64,000 nucleotides of DNA from Thamnidium elegans (Eukaryota; Mucoromycota; Mucoromycetes; Mucorales; Mucoraceae), in NCBI GenBank assembly GCA_025201345.1, contig JAIXMG010000006.1, positions 248,001 through 312,000 of the forward strand. The letters run 5' to 3'. How positions within the stretch are numbered: position 1 is the stretch's first letter; the number at the start of each line of letters is the position of its first letter. The position numbers were made by a program, and so were the translations under genes. Positions 1-11,653 of this stretch are shown here, piece by piece. The notes below the pieces were generated by a model, which was given only the letters and a program-made list of their open reading frames with translations, did no database searches and had not been told where the DNA came from.

Positions 1-165
1 ATTGATGATGGCTATGACAATGATTACAACAGCAATTACGCCTATATCAAAAACAGTAACAGTGATAGTAACAGAAGCATCGACGTTAGTAACAGCTGCA
101 GTCATAACAATGGGAGCAGCAGTAACAAATGCTCAAATGTGGCCCACCCGAATGTAATACTGTAA
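1..165 (+). CDS. Possible 3' end of an Asn/Ser-rich coding region (partial)
   Basis: Frame 1 is open from the window edge to TAA at 163-165 and would encode a 54-residue Asn/Ser/Asp-rich tail of low complexity. A second frame is also open and would encode a Thr/Val/Ala-rich peptide. The stretch is trinucleotide-repeat-like (AAC/AGT/GAT units), so open frames are expected by chance and the true frame cannot be decided. No domain is recognisable. It could be the C-terminus of a gene outside the window or only an imperfect microsatellite. Confidence 0.3.
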   Translation: MDDGYDNDYNSNYAYIKNSNSDSNRSIDVSNSCSHNNGSSSNKCSNVAHPNVIL

Positions 166-793
166 AGTTAAAGCTACTTTTAGCATTTAATTAAGGTATG
201 TCATACTTTTTTTCTGGACGTGTACACCCCGAAATTCCTTAAAGTCTTCTTTATCTTGTTGTTCCTACATTTATCTCTGAAACCATGCCTAGCGACGAAG
301 AAATTCTCTCTTAAGCTGAAAGAAGAAACCCTGAGAGACATCTACCTGAACACATAAATCGCAATGTATCGCAGTTTTAATAAATAAAAAGTGTTGTGCA
401 TTGAAGTTAATATATTTTTTCCATAAGCGGGAAGAGGTTTTTGGTTTTCCTCGTGTGCCCGTAATACATTTGAAAAATGCTGATTTTCAAAATGACACGT
501 TATTTCCACGGGTTGCCATGTGTATTTTATACTTTTAAAAAAAAAGAGCTATCAAAGCGCTTTTTAATAAAAAGATCAGATCATTTCAACCCTTTTTTTT
601 TTTCTTTTCTCCGATATGCAAGTAATAATTATAATAATAATAATAAAAAAAAAAAGGTTTTTATAAGAGATTACAAAAAAAAAAGGGCATGAAATAACAT
701 AAGGGAATAATAATAAGTGAGTGAAAGTAGTAAAAATTAGATATAAAAAAATAATTAAAAAAAAGAAAAAAAAAAAAAAAAGAAAAACCTTAT

Positions 794-814
<21 letters not shown>
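166..814. other. Intergenic, A/T homopolymer-rich
   Basis: No gene was found. Long poly-A and poly-T tracts at about 765-816 lie immediately 3' of the RAS stop codon and probably belong to its 3' UTR and flank. The open frames here are Lys/Phe-rich artefacts of the homopolymers. Confidence 0.7.
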
Positions 815-824
<10 letters not shown>

Positions 825-1653
825 ATACAACATTTATCGGAAGCAACATCAGGAGCATCCTGAATAGCAAATTGATCGTGTCCCCTTGTTTCCTGTTCTT
901 TGTTATATCTACGAATATCACGTACAACTTCAAAGAAGGCTTCATCCACATGCGTTCTTTGTTTAGCAGAGGTTTCAATAAACTGACATCCAAAATTCTT
1001 TGCTAAATCTTTTCCTTCTAAGCTGGATACTTGTCTATCTCCTTCCAAATCGCATTTGTTTCCAACTAATACCATTGGAAAATAATCACGGTCTTTGACA
1101 CGACAGATTTGTTGATAGAATGTCGTAATTTCTTCAAATGACATGCGAGATGTGATCGAGTATACTAGTAAGAACCCCTCTCCGTTTCTCATGTATTGTT
1201 CACGCATAGCACTATTTTTTTTTTATAAATGTTAAACACGTATATTTCTTTTGGTAGTAACTATGCCTACCTGTATTCTTCTTGGCCGGCTGTATCAAGT
1301 ACATCCAATAAGGCTGTTTCTGAATCAATGACACATTGCTTACGATATGAATCTGTTGGACAATTAATTTTTCTTGTGTTACAATTGTTTCTCTTTTTTT
1401 TTTTTATATGTGTATGTATGATTATTTTACCTTCAATAGTTGGATCATATTCATCAACAAAATGAGACTGAATAAATTGAATTGTCAAGGCTGATTTACC
1501 AACACCTAAATAAATAAGAAAAAAAAAAGTTTAATTTTTTTTTTTTTAGTGTTTTTCACATATGGTCATCAAGATGATGATGATAAAAACTTTACCTCCA
1601 CCACCAACCATAACCAACTTGTATTCACGTACAAAAGAAGAAGCTTTAGACAT
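815..1653 (-). CDS. RAS: Ras-family small GTPase, 4 exons, 203 aa
   Basis: Membrane-anchored signalling GTPase of the Ras subfamily. Exons on the minus strand are 1653-1596, 1505-1431, 1352-1271 and 1211-815. All introns are GT-AG, and the join is in frame (612 nt). The product starts [17 protein letters not shown] and carries the P-loop GGGGVGKS, the effector region [14 protein letters not shown], the [11 protein letters not shown] switch II with the catalytic Gln, NKCD and ETSAK. It ends in the prenylation box CILM after a second Cys (KCCILM), which could be palmitoylated. The double-Gly P-loop is the normal fungal form, not an activating change. In fungi Ras feeds cAMP and morphogenesis pathways; that role is inferred. 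It diverges from the ARC1-like gene with 237 bp between start codons. Confidence 0.95.
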
Positions 1654-1890
1654 TATTTTATTTTTCAAAAAGTATATATATAAAAAAAAAAGTCCGAGAT
1701 GTATAAAAGAAGAAAAAGAGAGAGAAAAAACCTCAAGTCTCACCATTTGATTACTTTCTAATACTTCAAAAGCCGTCGTTCATCGCCGTTTCAAAATAAG
1801 CCACAAACCAGTTCAATTTTTTTTTCTTTTCCTTGGGGGTTCCAAAAAAAAAAAAACGCGTTTTTTTCTTCTTTATACAACAATTATAAA
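1654..1890. promoter_or_regulatory. Shared divergent promoter of RAS and ARC1-like genes
   Basis: These 237 bp separate two divergent start codons. The stretch contains poly-A/T tracts (about 1819-1850), a TATA-like run near 1673-1684 and a second TATA-like run near 1873. No specific factor site can be assigned by eye. Confidence 0.5.
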
Positions 1891-3486
1891 ATGGCTGCTG
1901 TTCTTCGTATTCCCGAAAAAACTAGTACTGAAGTTCTTTTGACTTACAAGTACGTCAAGTCTGACGCTAAGCTTGAAGCTGGTTCTGAACTCGTTTTAGA
2001 AGTAAAGTATAAAATAACGTCAAACACCCATTTTTTTTCTGACATCTTGAATAGGCTGCTGGTGAGAAAATTGATGCTGCTAACACTATTATCAAGTACC
2101 TTATTTCCAACTCTGATAAGAAGGAAATGCTCGGTGCTGATAAAGCTGAACAAGCTCAAGTAAGTTTTTTTTTTAATAGTAACCCGAGTATAAACCCCTA
2201 ACGAATAAGTTAGGTCGAAGAATGGTTATCTTACACTAACCAATCTCTCCGTGGTGTCGGTAAGAAGGAAATTGTTTCCAACATTGAGGTAACCCCCCCC
2301 CCTTATTCTATGTAACATGCACAGAAACCCTAATTTTTTTTTCTGCTGTAGAAAAAACTCAATGATCATTTAAAGACCAACACTTTCTTTGTCAACAACC
2401 ATCTTACCATTGTTGATATTGTCATCTTTGGTCTCTTGTTCGCTCACAGCGTAAGTATTTATCTCTTTTTTTTTTCGGTCTGGAGAACTAAATTTTTTTT
2501 TTTTTTTTTTGCAGAAAAACATCAAGGTCACTTCTGCCCCCAACACTTTACGTTGGTTCGATCTTATTCAAAACACCGTCGTTAAATCTAATAACTTGAC
2601 CGAAGATTTCCCTTTGGTTGAAATTAACCTTGACGATGTTCCTGAGCCCGCTGCTCCTATTGTCGCCGTAAGTATTTTTTAAAAAAAGAGGGTAAGTTTA
2701 ATAAACTAAAAGAGAGACGTTATAGAAAAAGGCCGATAAGAAGGGTGAGAAGAAGGGAGAAGCTAAGGCTGATTCCAAGACTGAAAAGAAGTCTGAAGCT
2801 GCTCCTGCTGAAAAGAAGGGTCCTGTTGAAGGCGGTAAGCCCAAGAAGGAAAAGAAGGTTAAGGCCAAGAAGGAACCTGCACGTAAGTCCCCCCTCCCCC
2901 CCCCCCAAAAAAAATGATAGCCTAGGTTACTCACACATAAAATTTAGCTGCTGCCGTTGAATCCGATCAACCAGTCTTTTCCCGTATTGACATCCGTGTC
3001 GGTTACATTAAATCCTGTAAGAAGCACGAAGGCGCCGATTCACTTTATGTAGAAGAGATCGATATTGGAGAAGCCGAACCCCGTACAATTGTGTCAGGCC
3101 TTGTGCGCTGGTACCCCGTTGAAGAGATGGAGAACCGTTGGGTACTTGTTTTAGCTAACTTAAAGCCCGCCAGTATGCGTGGTATTAAATCTGCCGGTAT
3201 GGTTTTATGTGCTAGTGCAGCTGACGGATCTGCTGTTGAATTATTGGGCCCTGTTGACCCTACCAAGGTCAAGGCCGGTGATAAGGTCTTTGTGGAAGGT
3301 ATGGAAGGTGAGGCCGAAAAGACCTTGAACCCCAAGAAGAAGTATTGGGAAACTGTTCAACCCGAGTTAAAGACCAACGATGACTTGATCGCTCTTTACG
3401 GCGATAAACCTCTTTTGATCAGAACTGCTTCTGGTGAAACTGTTCAATGTAAGGTTGCCTCTGTTAAGAACGGTGGTATTAAATAA
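1891..3486 (+). CDS. ARC1: Arc1p/AIMP1-like tRNA-binding cofactor with EMAPII domain, 7 exons, 412 aa
   Basis: Aminoacyl-tRNA synthetase cofactor: proteins of this type deliver tRNA to Met- and Glu-tRNA synthetases in the cytoplasm. Exons are 1891-2001, 2055-2159, 2214-2288, 2352-2450, 2515-2667, 2726-2882 and 2948-3486. All are GT-AG and total 1,239 nt in frame. Residues 1 to about 180 look like the all-helical GST-C-like module that binds synthetases. About residues 182-233 form a Lys/Ala/Glu-rich linker. Residues from about 240 to the end are the OB-fold EMAPII/tRNA-binding domain (VFSRIDIRVGYIKSCKKHEG, SGLVRW, NLKPASMRGIKSAGMVLCAS). The layout matches yeast Arc1p rather than a free bacterial Trbp. 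Synonymous codons look biased, as in highly expressed genes. A tyrosyl-tRNA synthetase C-terminus is excluded because no catalytic domain is present. Confidence 0.9.
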
Positions 3487-4102
3487 AAAAAATCTCCCCT
3501 TGCGGAACCTCAATGTATCATTAATGCAATAATAAAAAATGTTTGCCACTTTTATAAAGTAGTACCATTTAAATTTTTCGATCTAATAAGATTGCATAAG
3601 ATCTGACGTCAAAAAAAAAAAAGTTTTCGGTTAAGCAAAAAAACGGGTTAAAATGAAAATATATTCTTTGTTGTATGCTTGCAACTTATCTCGAAATCAG
3701 CCGACCTTTTTTTTTCTGTCGATCCAAATATCACTTAAAGAAAAACCTTTGTGCATGGACTTATAAAAAAGAAAGGAGAAGAGAGAGGGGTTAAAACTGC
3801 AAAAAGGGGGAAACATCTTTTTTCGTATGTGAAACATGTTTCATCAAAAACTATTACCTCGGAAATACTGATACAAAAGAGAGTGAGAATTTTATACCTG
3901 TAATTACAACAATGTAAACGTGGAAGTTGACCAAAAACGGTGATTTACAGTAAACCCAAATTATTGACGTTTTTTTCATAAACTTTAATTAGTGCCCTTT
4001 TTTTTTTTCTTAAAAAAGAATTCTTTATTTAACTCCCCCTTTATTAATCTCTTTTTCTTTCCTTTTCTCTTTTTCTTTCTTTCTTTAGATATACGCGTAA
4101 TT
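3487..4102. other. Intergenic: ARC1 3' flank and PUF promoter/5' UTR
   Basis: AATAAA-like signals follow the ARC1 stop (near 3530). A pyrimidine-rich stretch at 4040-4088 ends in CTTTAG just before the PUF start. It could be the 3' splice site of a 5'-UTR intron or simply a pyrimidine-rich leader. There is no other gene. Confidence 0.5.
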
Positions 4103-7070
4103 ATGCAACCAGGTCCTTTTAAATTGGATTATCCAAATAGAGGACAACCTGACCTTCAACAACCAAAAGCAAGAAACCAGCCTCAAGGACAGGTAAAAAA
4201 AAAAAAAAAAAAAAACTTAAAAAAGTAGTTACCATACTAAAAACTATTTCTTTACACAGCTTGCTGCACTAATGAGAGGTCGTGTAGATTCAGAAACTGA
4301 ACAATATTTAGTAGACACGATGCAACACGATCAAAGACCTAGCAGTGCACCACCAGACCCTCATCAGTTCCAATTTCCAGTTCTTGGACAACCAAGCAAC
4401 TGGAAAACCAACAACCAGCCTATTGCTTCACCACTTTACGATCCTTCTTCTTCATCTCGTCAAGTATGGTCTAATAATTCCAAAAAACAGTCTAGGCCTG
4501 CAACCATGGATACCTACAGTAAATATATATATAAAAACTATTTTTTTATATATATACTAAAAAAAAAAAATAGGTTTCCAAGGTAACAATCAAGAAGATA
4601 CTGGTTACTTTAATAATTCTATGCAACAACCACAACAACAACCACTCGAACCGACTTATCAAAACGTCTGGACACCGTCTGGATTAGTATCTCAAGACCA
4701 ACCACAACAACAACAATTTGATGAAGTAAATATATATATAAACTTTTTTAAAGAGTGACTAATAATAGAAATAATTCACACACAAAAATTATATAGAGTT
4801 TAAGAGGTAATTCTTTTCAGGTACCACAACGATTAAACCCATCTTCAAGAGGATACTTTATGTTTACAGAAGAACAGCAACAAGCTCCTGCTTTTAACAA
4901 CGAAGGGGAGCCTTCTTATGCACGTTTCCCTTTGTCACGGCCCATGTCTCCTCCTGTGCGCAGCAGGTATGTAACTTCACCTCCACCTCGTGCCAACTCT
5001 ACTCCGCCCGCCAATCATCATTTGAATAATTCGCAACAAAGACGAATTGAAGATTACGAGTATACCCAATTAATGATGGATAAGGTATTTAACGCAAAAC
5101 AGAAACAAAAAAAAAATACATTTTGCTTACCTCCTCCTCCCCTCCTTTTTTCTCCCTTTTTTTTTTACTCCCTTATATACTCCTTAAATTAGCAGCAAGA
5201 AGATGGTATGTCAAAGAGAAATTTACAGCAAAGGTATTATCAATGGATGAACAGCCAACAAAACCCCAACCATCAAAGTCTAGATGCTGTTTTAAACGAA
5301 AGTTCAATGCCGTGGAGTGGAAACATGTCACCAGGTAAAATTTTATAACAATTTGATTATTCCAGTCCACTAAAATTTAAAGGGGGGACGGTAGTGGCTA
5401 GTCCGTTTGAATCCGATAGAAGTAGAATGCATACACCTCAACCTCAACAATGGGAAGACCAAGACCGACCTTTCATCAACACCAAATTCAACGACGACAT
5501 GCCTCGTCCATGGGATTCCAGCCGTGCTGGCAGCCCATTAATCCACACCAGTTTACCTTCGACCCCTATCGTTGACTCCAACGACCGTCTTCTACTCCAA
5601 CTCCAATCTCGCCAACGTCAAATTCTTTTACAGCAAGAGCAAATTTTAATGCTACGTGAACAAATGATGCGCCAACCTGTCCAAAGTTCCAGCGCCACCA
5701 CTACCACCACCACCACCACCACATCTCCTACATATTACCGTCGTGACACACCTAACGAACCTACTACTAATACTAATACTGCACCTATTATCCGCTCACC
5801 GCTTTTAGAAGAATTCCGAAGCAACAAAAACAAGAAATTCGGCTTAAAAGACATCATTCACCACGTTGTTGAATTCAGCGGCGATCAACACGGATCCCGA
5901 TTTATCCAGCAAAAGCTCGAGACCGCCAACAGTGACGACAAGCAATTTGTATTTGACGAGATCCTGCCCAACTGCTTACAGCTGATGACCGACGTCTTTG
6001 GAAACTACGTTATCCAAAAGTTGTTCGAGCACGGCAACCAGTCGCAAAAACTAGTTTTAGCGAAACAAATGGAGGGGCATGTTTTATCGCTTTCGCTGCA
6101 GATGTACGGATGCCGTGTGGTGCAGAAGGCCTTGGAGTACGTGCTGATGGACCAGCAAGCGGTTTTGATACGAGAGTTGGACGGATGCGTTTTAAAGTGC
6201 GTAAAGGATCAAAACGGCAACCATGTGGTTCAAAAGGCAATTGAGCGTGTGCCCGCCGTACATATCCAGTTTATCATCGATACGTTTTATGGGCAGGTGT
6301 ATCATTTAGCTACACATCCGTATGGGTGTCGTGTTATTCAACGTATGTTTGAGCACTGTCCCGAAGACCAAACTGTAAGTTTGTGCAATTTTGTATAATA
6401 TAACAAGACTAAACTTTTTTTTTTATAGATCTACTTGTTGGAAGAACTTCATCGTAGTACCAGTCAATTGGTTCAAGACCAATACGGAAACTATGTCATT
6501 CAGCATATTTTGGAGCACGGTAAATCAAAAGATAAGGCCATGATTATCAGCAAAGTAAGAGGCCACACGCTTCAATTAAGCAAGCATAAATTTGCAAGCA
6601 ACGTAGTAGAGAAATGTGTTGCGTATGGCTGTCAAGAAGACAGACAAGCATTAATTGAAGAAGTTTTGTTAAATCGACCTGACGGGTAAAAAAAAAAAAA
6701 AAAACCGAGTTTAAAAAAAAAAAAGAAATACTCATTTTTTATATAGGTCGTATCCTTTGATGTCCATGATGAAGGATCAGTATGCAAACTACGTTGTCCA
6801 AAAGATGTTGGACGTAGTTGACGGTGATCAACGTGATCTTCTTGTTGCAAAAATCAAACCTCATCTTCAAGGGTTAAAAAAATATACCTATGGCAAGCAT
6901 CTTATCAGCAGTAAGTACCATTTTTTTTATTAAGTTTTTTTTTTACTCATATCCTTTTATTAGCTTGTTTAGAAGTAGAGAAACAAATGATGTTTAATAA
7001 ATCAATCTCGAGCTTAGATATTGAGACACTCAGTATCACCGACTTGCCCACCACCCACGATTTCCAATAA
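4103..7070 (+). CDS. PUF: Pumilio/PUF RNA-binding protein, 9 exons, about 803 aa
   Basis: Cytoplasmic mRNA 3'-UTR-binding repressor of the Pumilio family. Exons are 4103-4192, 4260-4518, 4574-4725, 4821-5084, 5196-5334, 5395-6374, 6429-6685, 6747-6910 and 6964-7070 (2,412 nt, in frame). The N-terminal ~440 residues are Gln/Pro/Ser-rich and disordered, with a run of Thr. The C-terminal ~350 residues hold eight PUF repeats with recognition triplets, in order R1 SR..Q, R2 NY..Q, R3 CR..Q, R4 NH..Q, R5 CR..Q, R6 NY..Q, R7 SN..E, R8 NY..Q. The start [10 protein letters not shown] was chosen because an upstream in-frame Met leads through a Phe-rich homopolymer. Two acceptors are ambiguous: 4797 instead of 4821 adds 8 in-frame codons, and 5193 instead of 5196 adds one Gln. 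Confidence 0.93.
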
Positions 7071-7588
7071 ATCAACAGTACATACATTTTATATTTGTAT
7101 TATATAAGATTACTTTTTTTTTCCCCATACGAAAAAAAACTATAAATGTTATTTAAAACCTTCTCTCCCCTCCCTCCACAACTTTTTTTTTTTTTTTTTT
7201 TTTTTTTTTACATATTATATATATATACAAACTTTTTTTCTCTCTCTTACTTATTAATCCCCTTTCTATTTTTTTTTTTACAAATACCAACAAAAAATAA
7301 ATATAATTTTTACAAATACCAAAAAATAAATAATAAGGGAGACAGATGCACAAATGTTTTTTTTTTTTTTTTTTTTTTTTTTTGCTTAAACTCACGTGTA
7401 GCCCCCCCCCCCATCGACAGGCAGCAACTCGATAGCATAACATATGTATTACCATGGAAACGGTCAATGCGGCTTCAACTCTGTTAAGTTGTAAAAAAAT
7501 TTATGCATAAAAAAAGTCGCTCTCATTTTATACGTATTTGAAGACACTTTTCTCCAAAAATATACACATTTCTCTCTTTTTTTTTTAT
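7071..7588. other. Intergenic between convergent PUF and SPT7 genes
   Basis: Holds both 3' UTRs. Very long T tracts lie at 7184-7209 and 7358-7383, followed by a C tract at 7399-7411. No gene was seen; the open frames are poly-Phe or poly-Lys artefacts. Confidence 0.6.
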
Positions 7589-10500
7589 TTACACTTTTTT
7601 TTTAGCTAATTTTTCCTCTTCACGAAGTTTCTTTTTTTGTTCCTTTTCCGCCAACTTCAACTGTTTTAACTCTAATTTCTGTTTCTTTTTCTGCGCCTTG
7701 GACTCTTCTAAAGCTCGCTTTCGTTTACGTTTCGCTTCTTCGTTCGCCTGTGTATTCGATCCGTCTTTCAATATACGACGTTTGGTTTGCTGGTGCTGTA
7801 AGTACGCAGATCGTATATTGACAGGCGGCTGACGCGGCCGTGTGCTCTTCTTAGGTATGTATTCGTCTTCCACTGCTGTCGGACGTGATTGGAACCATGG
7901 TTTTAAAAGTCCTATGAATGCGTGCGATGTAGCTGGTATAAATGATGGTGGATGTGGATATTTTGATTTAGGTTCTTTTTGAAAAAAAAAAATTTGTTAG
8001 AATATTTTTTTTTAACAAAGTGGGGGAAATTTTGGTACCTGATTTGGTTGGGATGATCAGTGGTTTGTCTTTACCAATCAAAAGACGTGGTGGCACTGTC
8101 AACGATCGCATATTAAATGCCTGATCTAATCCTAATTCTTTAAACCCAAAGAAATCTTCACCTAGATCTTGGTTGAATAAACCACTAAAAAAAAAGGGGG
8201 GGGGGGTAAGAAAACCAGATAAAAACCAATAATAAAAAAAAACTTACTTTATAAGTGTTTCATCATCTTCATGATTATCTTGTACATCTTCTGCTGGCCC
8301 CTATATACACACAATCAATTAAAAAAAAATCCTTCTACTTTTTTTTATATACAGTTATTTACCGTCACCAAATCACGATACGTATTTTCCAATTTACGTC
8401 TACTTTCCAATAACCGATTCCCGTACTTTTGAATATCGTCCGTCACATACCTATCCAACGCATCCACGCTCTCAATATTATTTTCATTCAGCGTATGCTG
8501 CAAGATATCCTCCCCCGACATCGAATTCCCGTGCTGATCCCAGTACTTTCGTGCCGTCTTTGCAATATTGGCCAGGTACTCGGACATCATATCCGTCAAG
8601 ACGTTCAGCGCCGTTGAATGTGTGCTTTCAAACCCTGCATGCTGTAAGATATGCGACACACTGCGTTGTAAGATCTGATCGCTTGCTTCTTTATTCAGCA
8701 GCATAGGCGGTGTATGTTGACTTAAAGATGGTGTAGGTGTGCCTGTGTCCATAGCAGCAGGAGATTGGTACGTAGTCGGTGCAATATCTGTCGAAATCGG
8801 TTGGTTGTTACGCACAGCCATACATTTGTTGTAAATAGACCTGTTATGCTGCATCAGTTCAATATTGTTGTCGATACTGTGAATTAACCCAGACTGCGGC
8901 GGCTTTGTCGTCATATACACGTCTAACGAAGGTACCGACTCATATCCTTGCTCGTCCTGTGCAAAATATTCTTCTGCTACGCCCGCGATCTCAGGCACAC
9001 CCGATAACAAATAATACTCTGGTAAAAACAAATCTGTTCGTAACGCATCTTCTTCATCAGTTGGAGGCGGCTTTTCCGACCTTGTCTTTGACGAAAAAAA
9101 GAAGCCACCATCAAAGCCCTCTTCATCCTCTGACGTTAAATCAAACGCATCATGTACACTTGACCCTTCATGTCTATCCACCCATCTTACAAACGCAGTC
9201 GAACTGCACCGCATCAATTTCTTCGTCAGTCCCGGTTGGTGATGTAAATGCTCCAGTCTCGAAAACCGTTCCATATCTAAGCAAGATCGATGCATGGCCC
9301 TTCGATTTCCAAATTCAAACTGGTACTGTTTTTCAATATCTGTCGTTAATTTCGCTCGCGTGTTTTTGGTCACCTCCGTCCAAATTTTGCTCTGCAGTTC
9401 GCCGGCGTCGACAGGTGCCTCTGGCTCATCGTCAAGTTCATTTAAAGGTTTTAATGGCGTGCCGCCCTTTTGCGGATGCTTGCCGCCGTAGTGGTTATGG
9501 TGACGACGAGGCGGGTCGTCCAGGGACTCGTGCGTCATCGATCGTTCACGCGTGTCTTCCTCGTCCGTTTCTTCCATCTCTTCGATATCGTGCTCGGACC
9601 GTTCCTTGATGCTGATTTCAGGCACACCCACAAGTAATCGGTCCGTCTTTCGTTTCATAGCTGCTGCATGTTTTCGAAACTCGCTGCCTGGATTGGTATT
9701 GTATGCTAAACAGTTTTCGTAAATCAAGTACAGGTCGTTGGCGAATTCTCGCTTGTTTTTGTATTGACAGTGTTTTAACTTTTTAGCAACTAGGCCTAAA
9801 TCCATTGGTTCCTTGATAACTATAAAAAGCAGGGATTAGTTTTTTTTTTTTTTTTTTTTTTTTGGTGTTTCTTTTTATATATATATATACCTTCCAAGTA
9901 ATCGGGTGCTTCTCTTTTATTCACTTTACTAAGAAACGGTGTAGAGTGCTCCTACAAAAGAAAAAAAGACGTGTTGGTATAAAAGGTATCCATTTTTTTT
10001 TTTTTTGAAACATACAGTATAATTCTTTAAATCTGTCAAAACTTTATCACAAGCTTCGTATAAATCCTCTTGTCCAATTTTATCATCATTAGCCCACTTG
10101 GATCGATGTGGTTTCGCATCCAATAATAAGTTTCGAAGTTCTCGGTCTGATAACGATGTTTTGTTTCTGTTTTCCGAAATACCTTTCAACAAGTATTTTA
10201 AACTTGAATGATCGTTTTCATCTAATATCGTAAACTACATAAATATATATATATATGTATCAGCTTCTTTCTCTTTTTATACAAACGATATATTTACTGT
10301 AGGTGTAGATTCTTCTTCTTGCGCTTCCTCTTGTGCCTTATACTCATCCAGTTTTCTTTGTTCCATCATATCCGCCATATCGAACTCCAACGTATGAAAG
10401 ATATCTAAAAGCGGTATATGATCACTATTGACAAACTCTTTGATAGGTGTAGGTACAGGTGAGCTCTGCTGTATCTGATGAGCTTGCAAACACAGGTCCT

Positions 10501-10768
10501 TTAAATCGAGAGGTGATTGACAACAGCTTCCATGGTTAGAAAAGAACGGAATCAACTGTTCGGAAATCATGGTGCGTACTCGAAATACATTGATGTGATC
10601 TTTCGAAATAAAGCTGGTCCAACTGTCAAAGGATGCTAGTGCTTGTGTAAAACTCTCTTGCTCGGTAGCGGTGAGAAATGTCTGTGGTATGTCGAGACGT
10701 AACATTTGTTTGGCGAGTACAAACGATAGTTGAGGCCAAGGTGGAAGATTGTCAAGTATTGAAGACAT
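7589..10768 (-). CDS. SPT7: SAGA complex subunit Spt7 (bromodomain plus histone fold), 7 exons, 930 aa
   Basis: Nuclear scaffold of the SAGA histone acetyltransferase coactivator. Minus-strand exons are 10768-10298, 10234-10016, 9951-9891, 9819-8363, 8300-8248, 8184-8039 and 7974-7589 (2,793 nt, all GT-AG). A bromodomain spans about residues 225-320; it reads HSTPFLSKVNKREAPDYLEV, then KEPMDLGLVAKKLK, then the acetyl-Lys-pocket Asn in CLAYNTNPGS. An acidic region follows. A histone-fold segment at about 625-720 starts DQILQRSVSHILQHAGFEST; in the family this pairs with a TAF10-type partner. The C-terminal tail after PRLLIGKDKPLIIPTKS is Lys/Arg/Glu-rich and probably nuclear-localising. The exon order was fixed by the bromodomain crossing two introns. 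It diverges from the bZIP gene. Confidence 0.92.
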
Positions 10769-11034
10769 TTTTTTTTTTTTTTCGAAAAAAGGGGAAAAAA
10801 AAAATAGTGAGAAAAAGAGAAAAAATCGCGTTTTTTTATTATTTTTTGGTGAGTAAAAAACCAGGTTTGTTCAATGAAGGGACGGTCTTCAAATATGTTC
10901 GGTTCGGATTATGGGTTGTTGACTATAAAAAAAAAACCCGATGTTTATAAAAGAAAAAAAAAATAAAAAATACAAAACAATTTATTCCCTTTTTCTTTAT
11001 TTTATTTTTTTTATACACATATAAAAAAAAAACG
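10769..11034. promoter_or_regulatory. Shared divergent promoter of SPT7 and bZIP genes
   Basis: 266 bp between divergent start codons, rich in A tracts. A TATAAAA-like element lies at about 10924-10931, and further TATA-like sequence at about 11021 sits just upstream of the bZIP start. No factor site is assigned. Confidence 0.4.
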
Positions 11035-11604
11035 ATGTCATATATTTCATCCTTAAACTTACTCGGAGACGATTCACCTGTTCCAATTTCAGAAGAAGCA
11101 CTCAGTGAAGAGCTTTCAATTTGGGCCAACGCTCAATTCACATTTGATACCAAACCAGGTTCAGCTATCCTTGACGACTATAATAAAACCGCGGAACAGC
11201 AGGATCTTTTCTTTGGTTTAAACGATACAAACAACTCACAATTATTAAATTCTTACTTAAATAATTCTTATTTACATCAACCTATTTTACCAAAGTTAGC
11301 TCCTGCTCCTTCTTCTACATCAGAACAGCTTTATAATACTAAAAAACGTAAATCGGTTTCAATCACTAGACCAGAAACTGATGAACCTGTAAGTGAATTA
11401 GCCGAAGAAGATAAGAGAAAACGAAATACCGCTGCCTCCGCTCGCTTTCGTATGAAGAAAAAATTGCGAGAACAAGCACTGGAACAAACTGCAAAAGAAA
11501 TGACCGCTAAAGCAGAGGCGCTTGAAAAACGTGTTATTGAATTAGAAAAGGAAGCAAAGTGGCTTCGTGCTCTTGTTGTTGAAAAGGATCCTGCATTATT
11601 ATAA
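11035..11604 (+). CDS. CYS-3/Zip1-like bZIP transcription factor, intronless, 189 aa
   Basis: Nuclear DNA-binding regulator. The C-terminal ~65 residues form a basic leucine zipper. The basic region reads KRKRNTAASARFRMKKK, with the invariant Asn and Arg (N-x7-R) spaced correctly, and is followed by heptad leucines in EALEKRVIELEKEAKWLRALV. The NTAASARFRMKKK wording is that of the CYS-3/Met4/Zip1 group that controls sulphur assimilation and, in some fungi, cadmium response. The sulphur role is inferred from family only. The N-terminal half is acidic and Asn/Leu-rich with no domain. A basic KKRKSVSITRP patch upstream could be a nuclear signal. One exon, start at the first Met. Confidence 0.85.
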   Translation: MSYISSLNLLGDDSPVPISEEALSEELSIWANAQFTFDTKPGSAILDDYNKTAEQQDLFFGLNDTNNSQLLNSYLNNSYLHQPILPKLAPAPSSTSEQLYNTKKRKSVSITRPETDEPVSELAEEDKRKRNTAASARFRMKKKLREQALEQTAKEMTAKAEALEKRVIELEKEAKWLRALVVEKDPALL

Positions 11605-11621
11605 AGTTGACGTAGCTACAC

Positions 11622-11653
<32 letters not shown>

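Noticed and set aside
477..833. Overlapping 71- and 85-codon frames on both strands
   Set aside because: Lys-only and Phe-only runs made by A/T homopolymers in the RAS 3' flank; no gene-like composition.
1596..1653. P-loop GGGG in RAS read as an activating mutation
   Set aside because: Gly at both positions is the normal state in fungal and animal Ras; nothing unusual.
6010..6240. Minus-strand frame
   Set aside because: Antisense of the PUF repeats; no independent signal.
7146..7487. Frames on both strands between PUF and SPT7
   Set aside because: Poly-Phe/Tyr and poly-Lys artefacts of T tracts.
8905..9609. 234-codon plus-strand frame
   Set aside because: Antisense shadow of SPT7 exon 4; the minus-strand bromodomain and histone-fold text is decisive.
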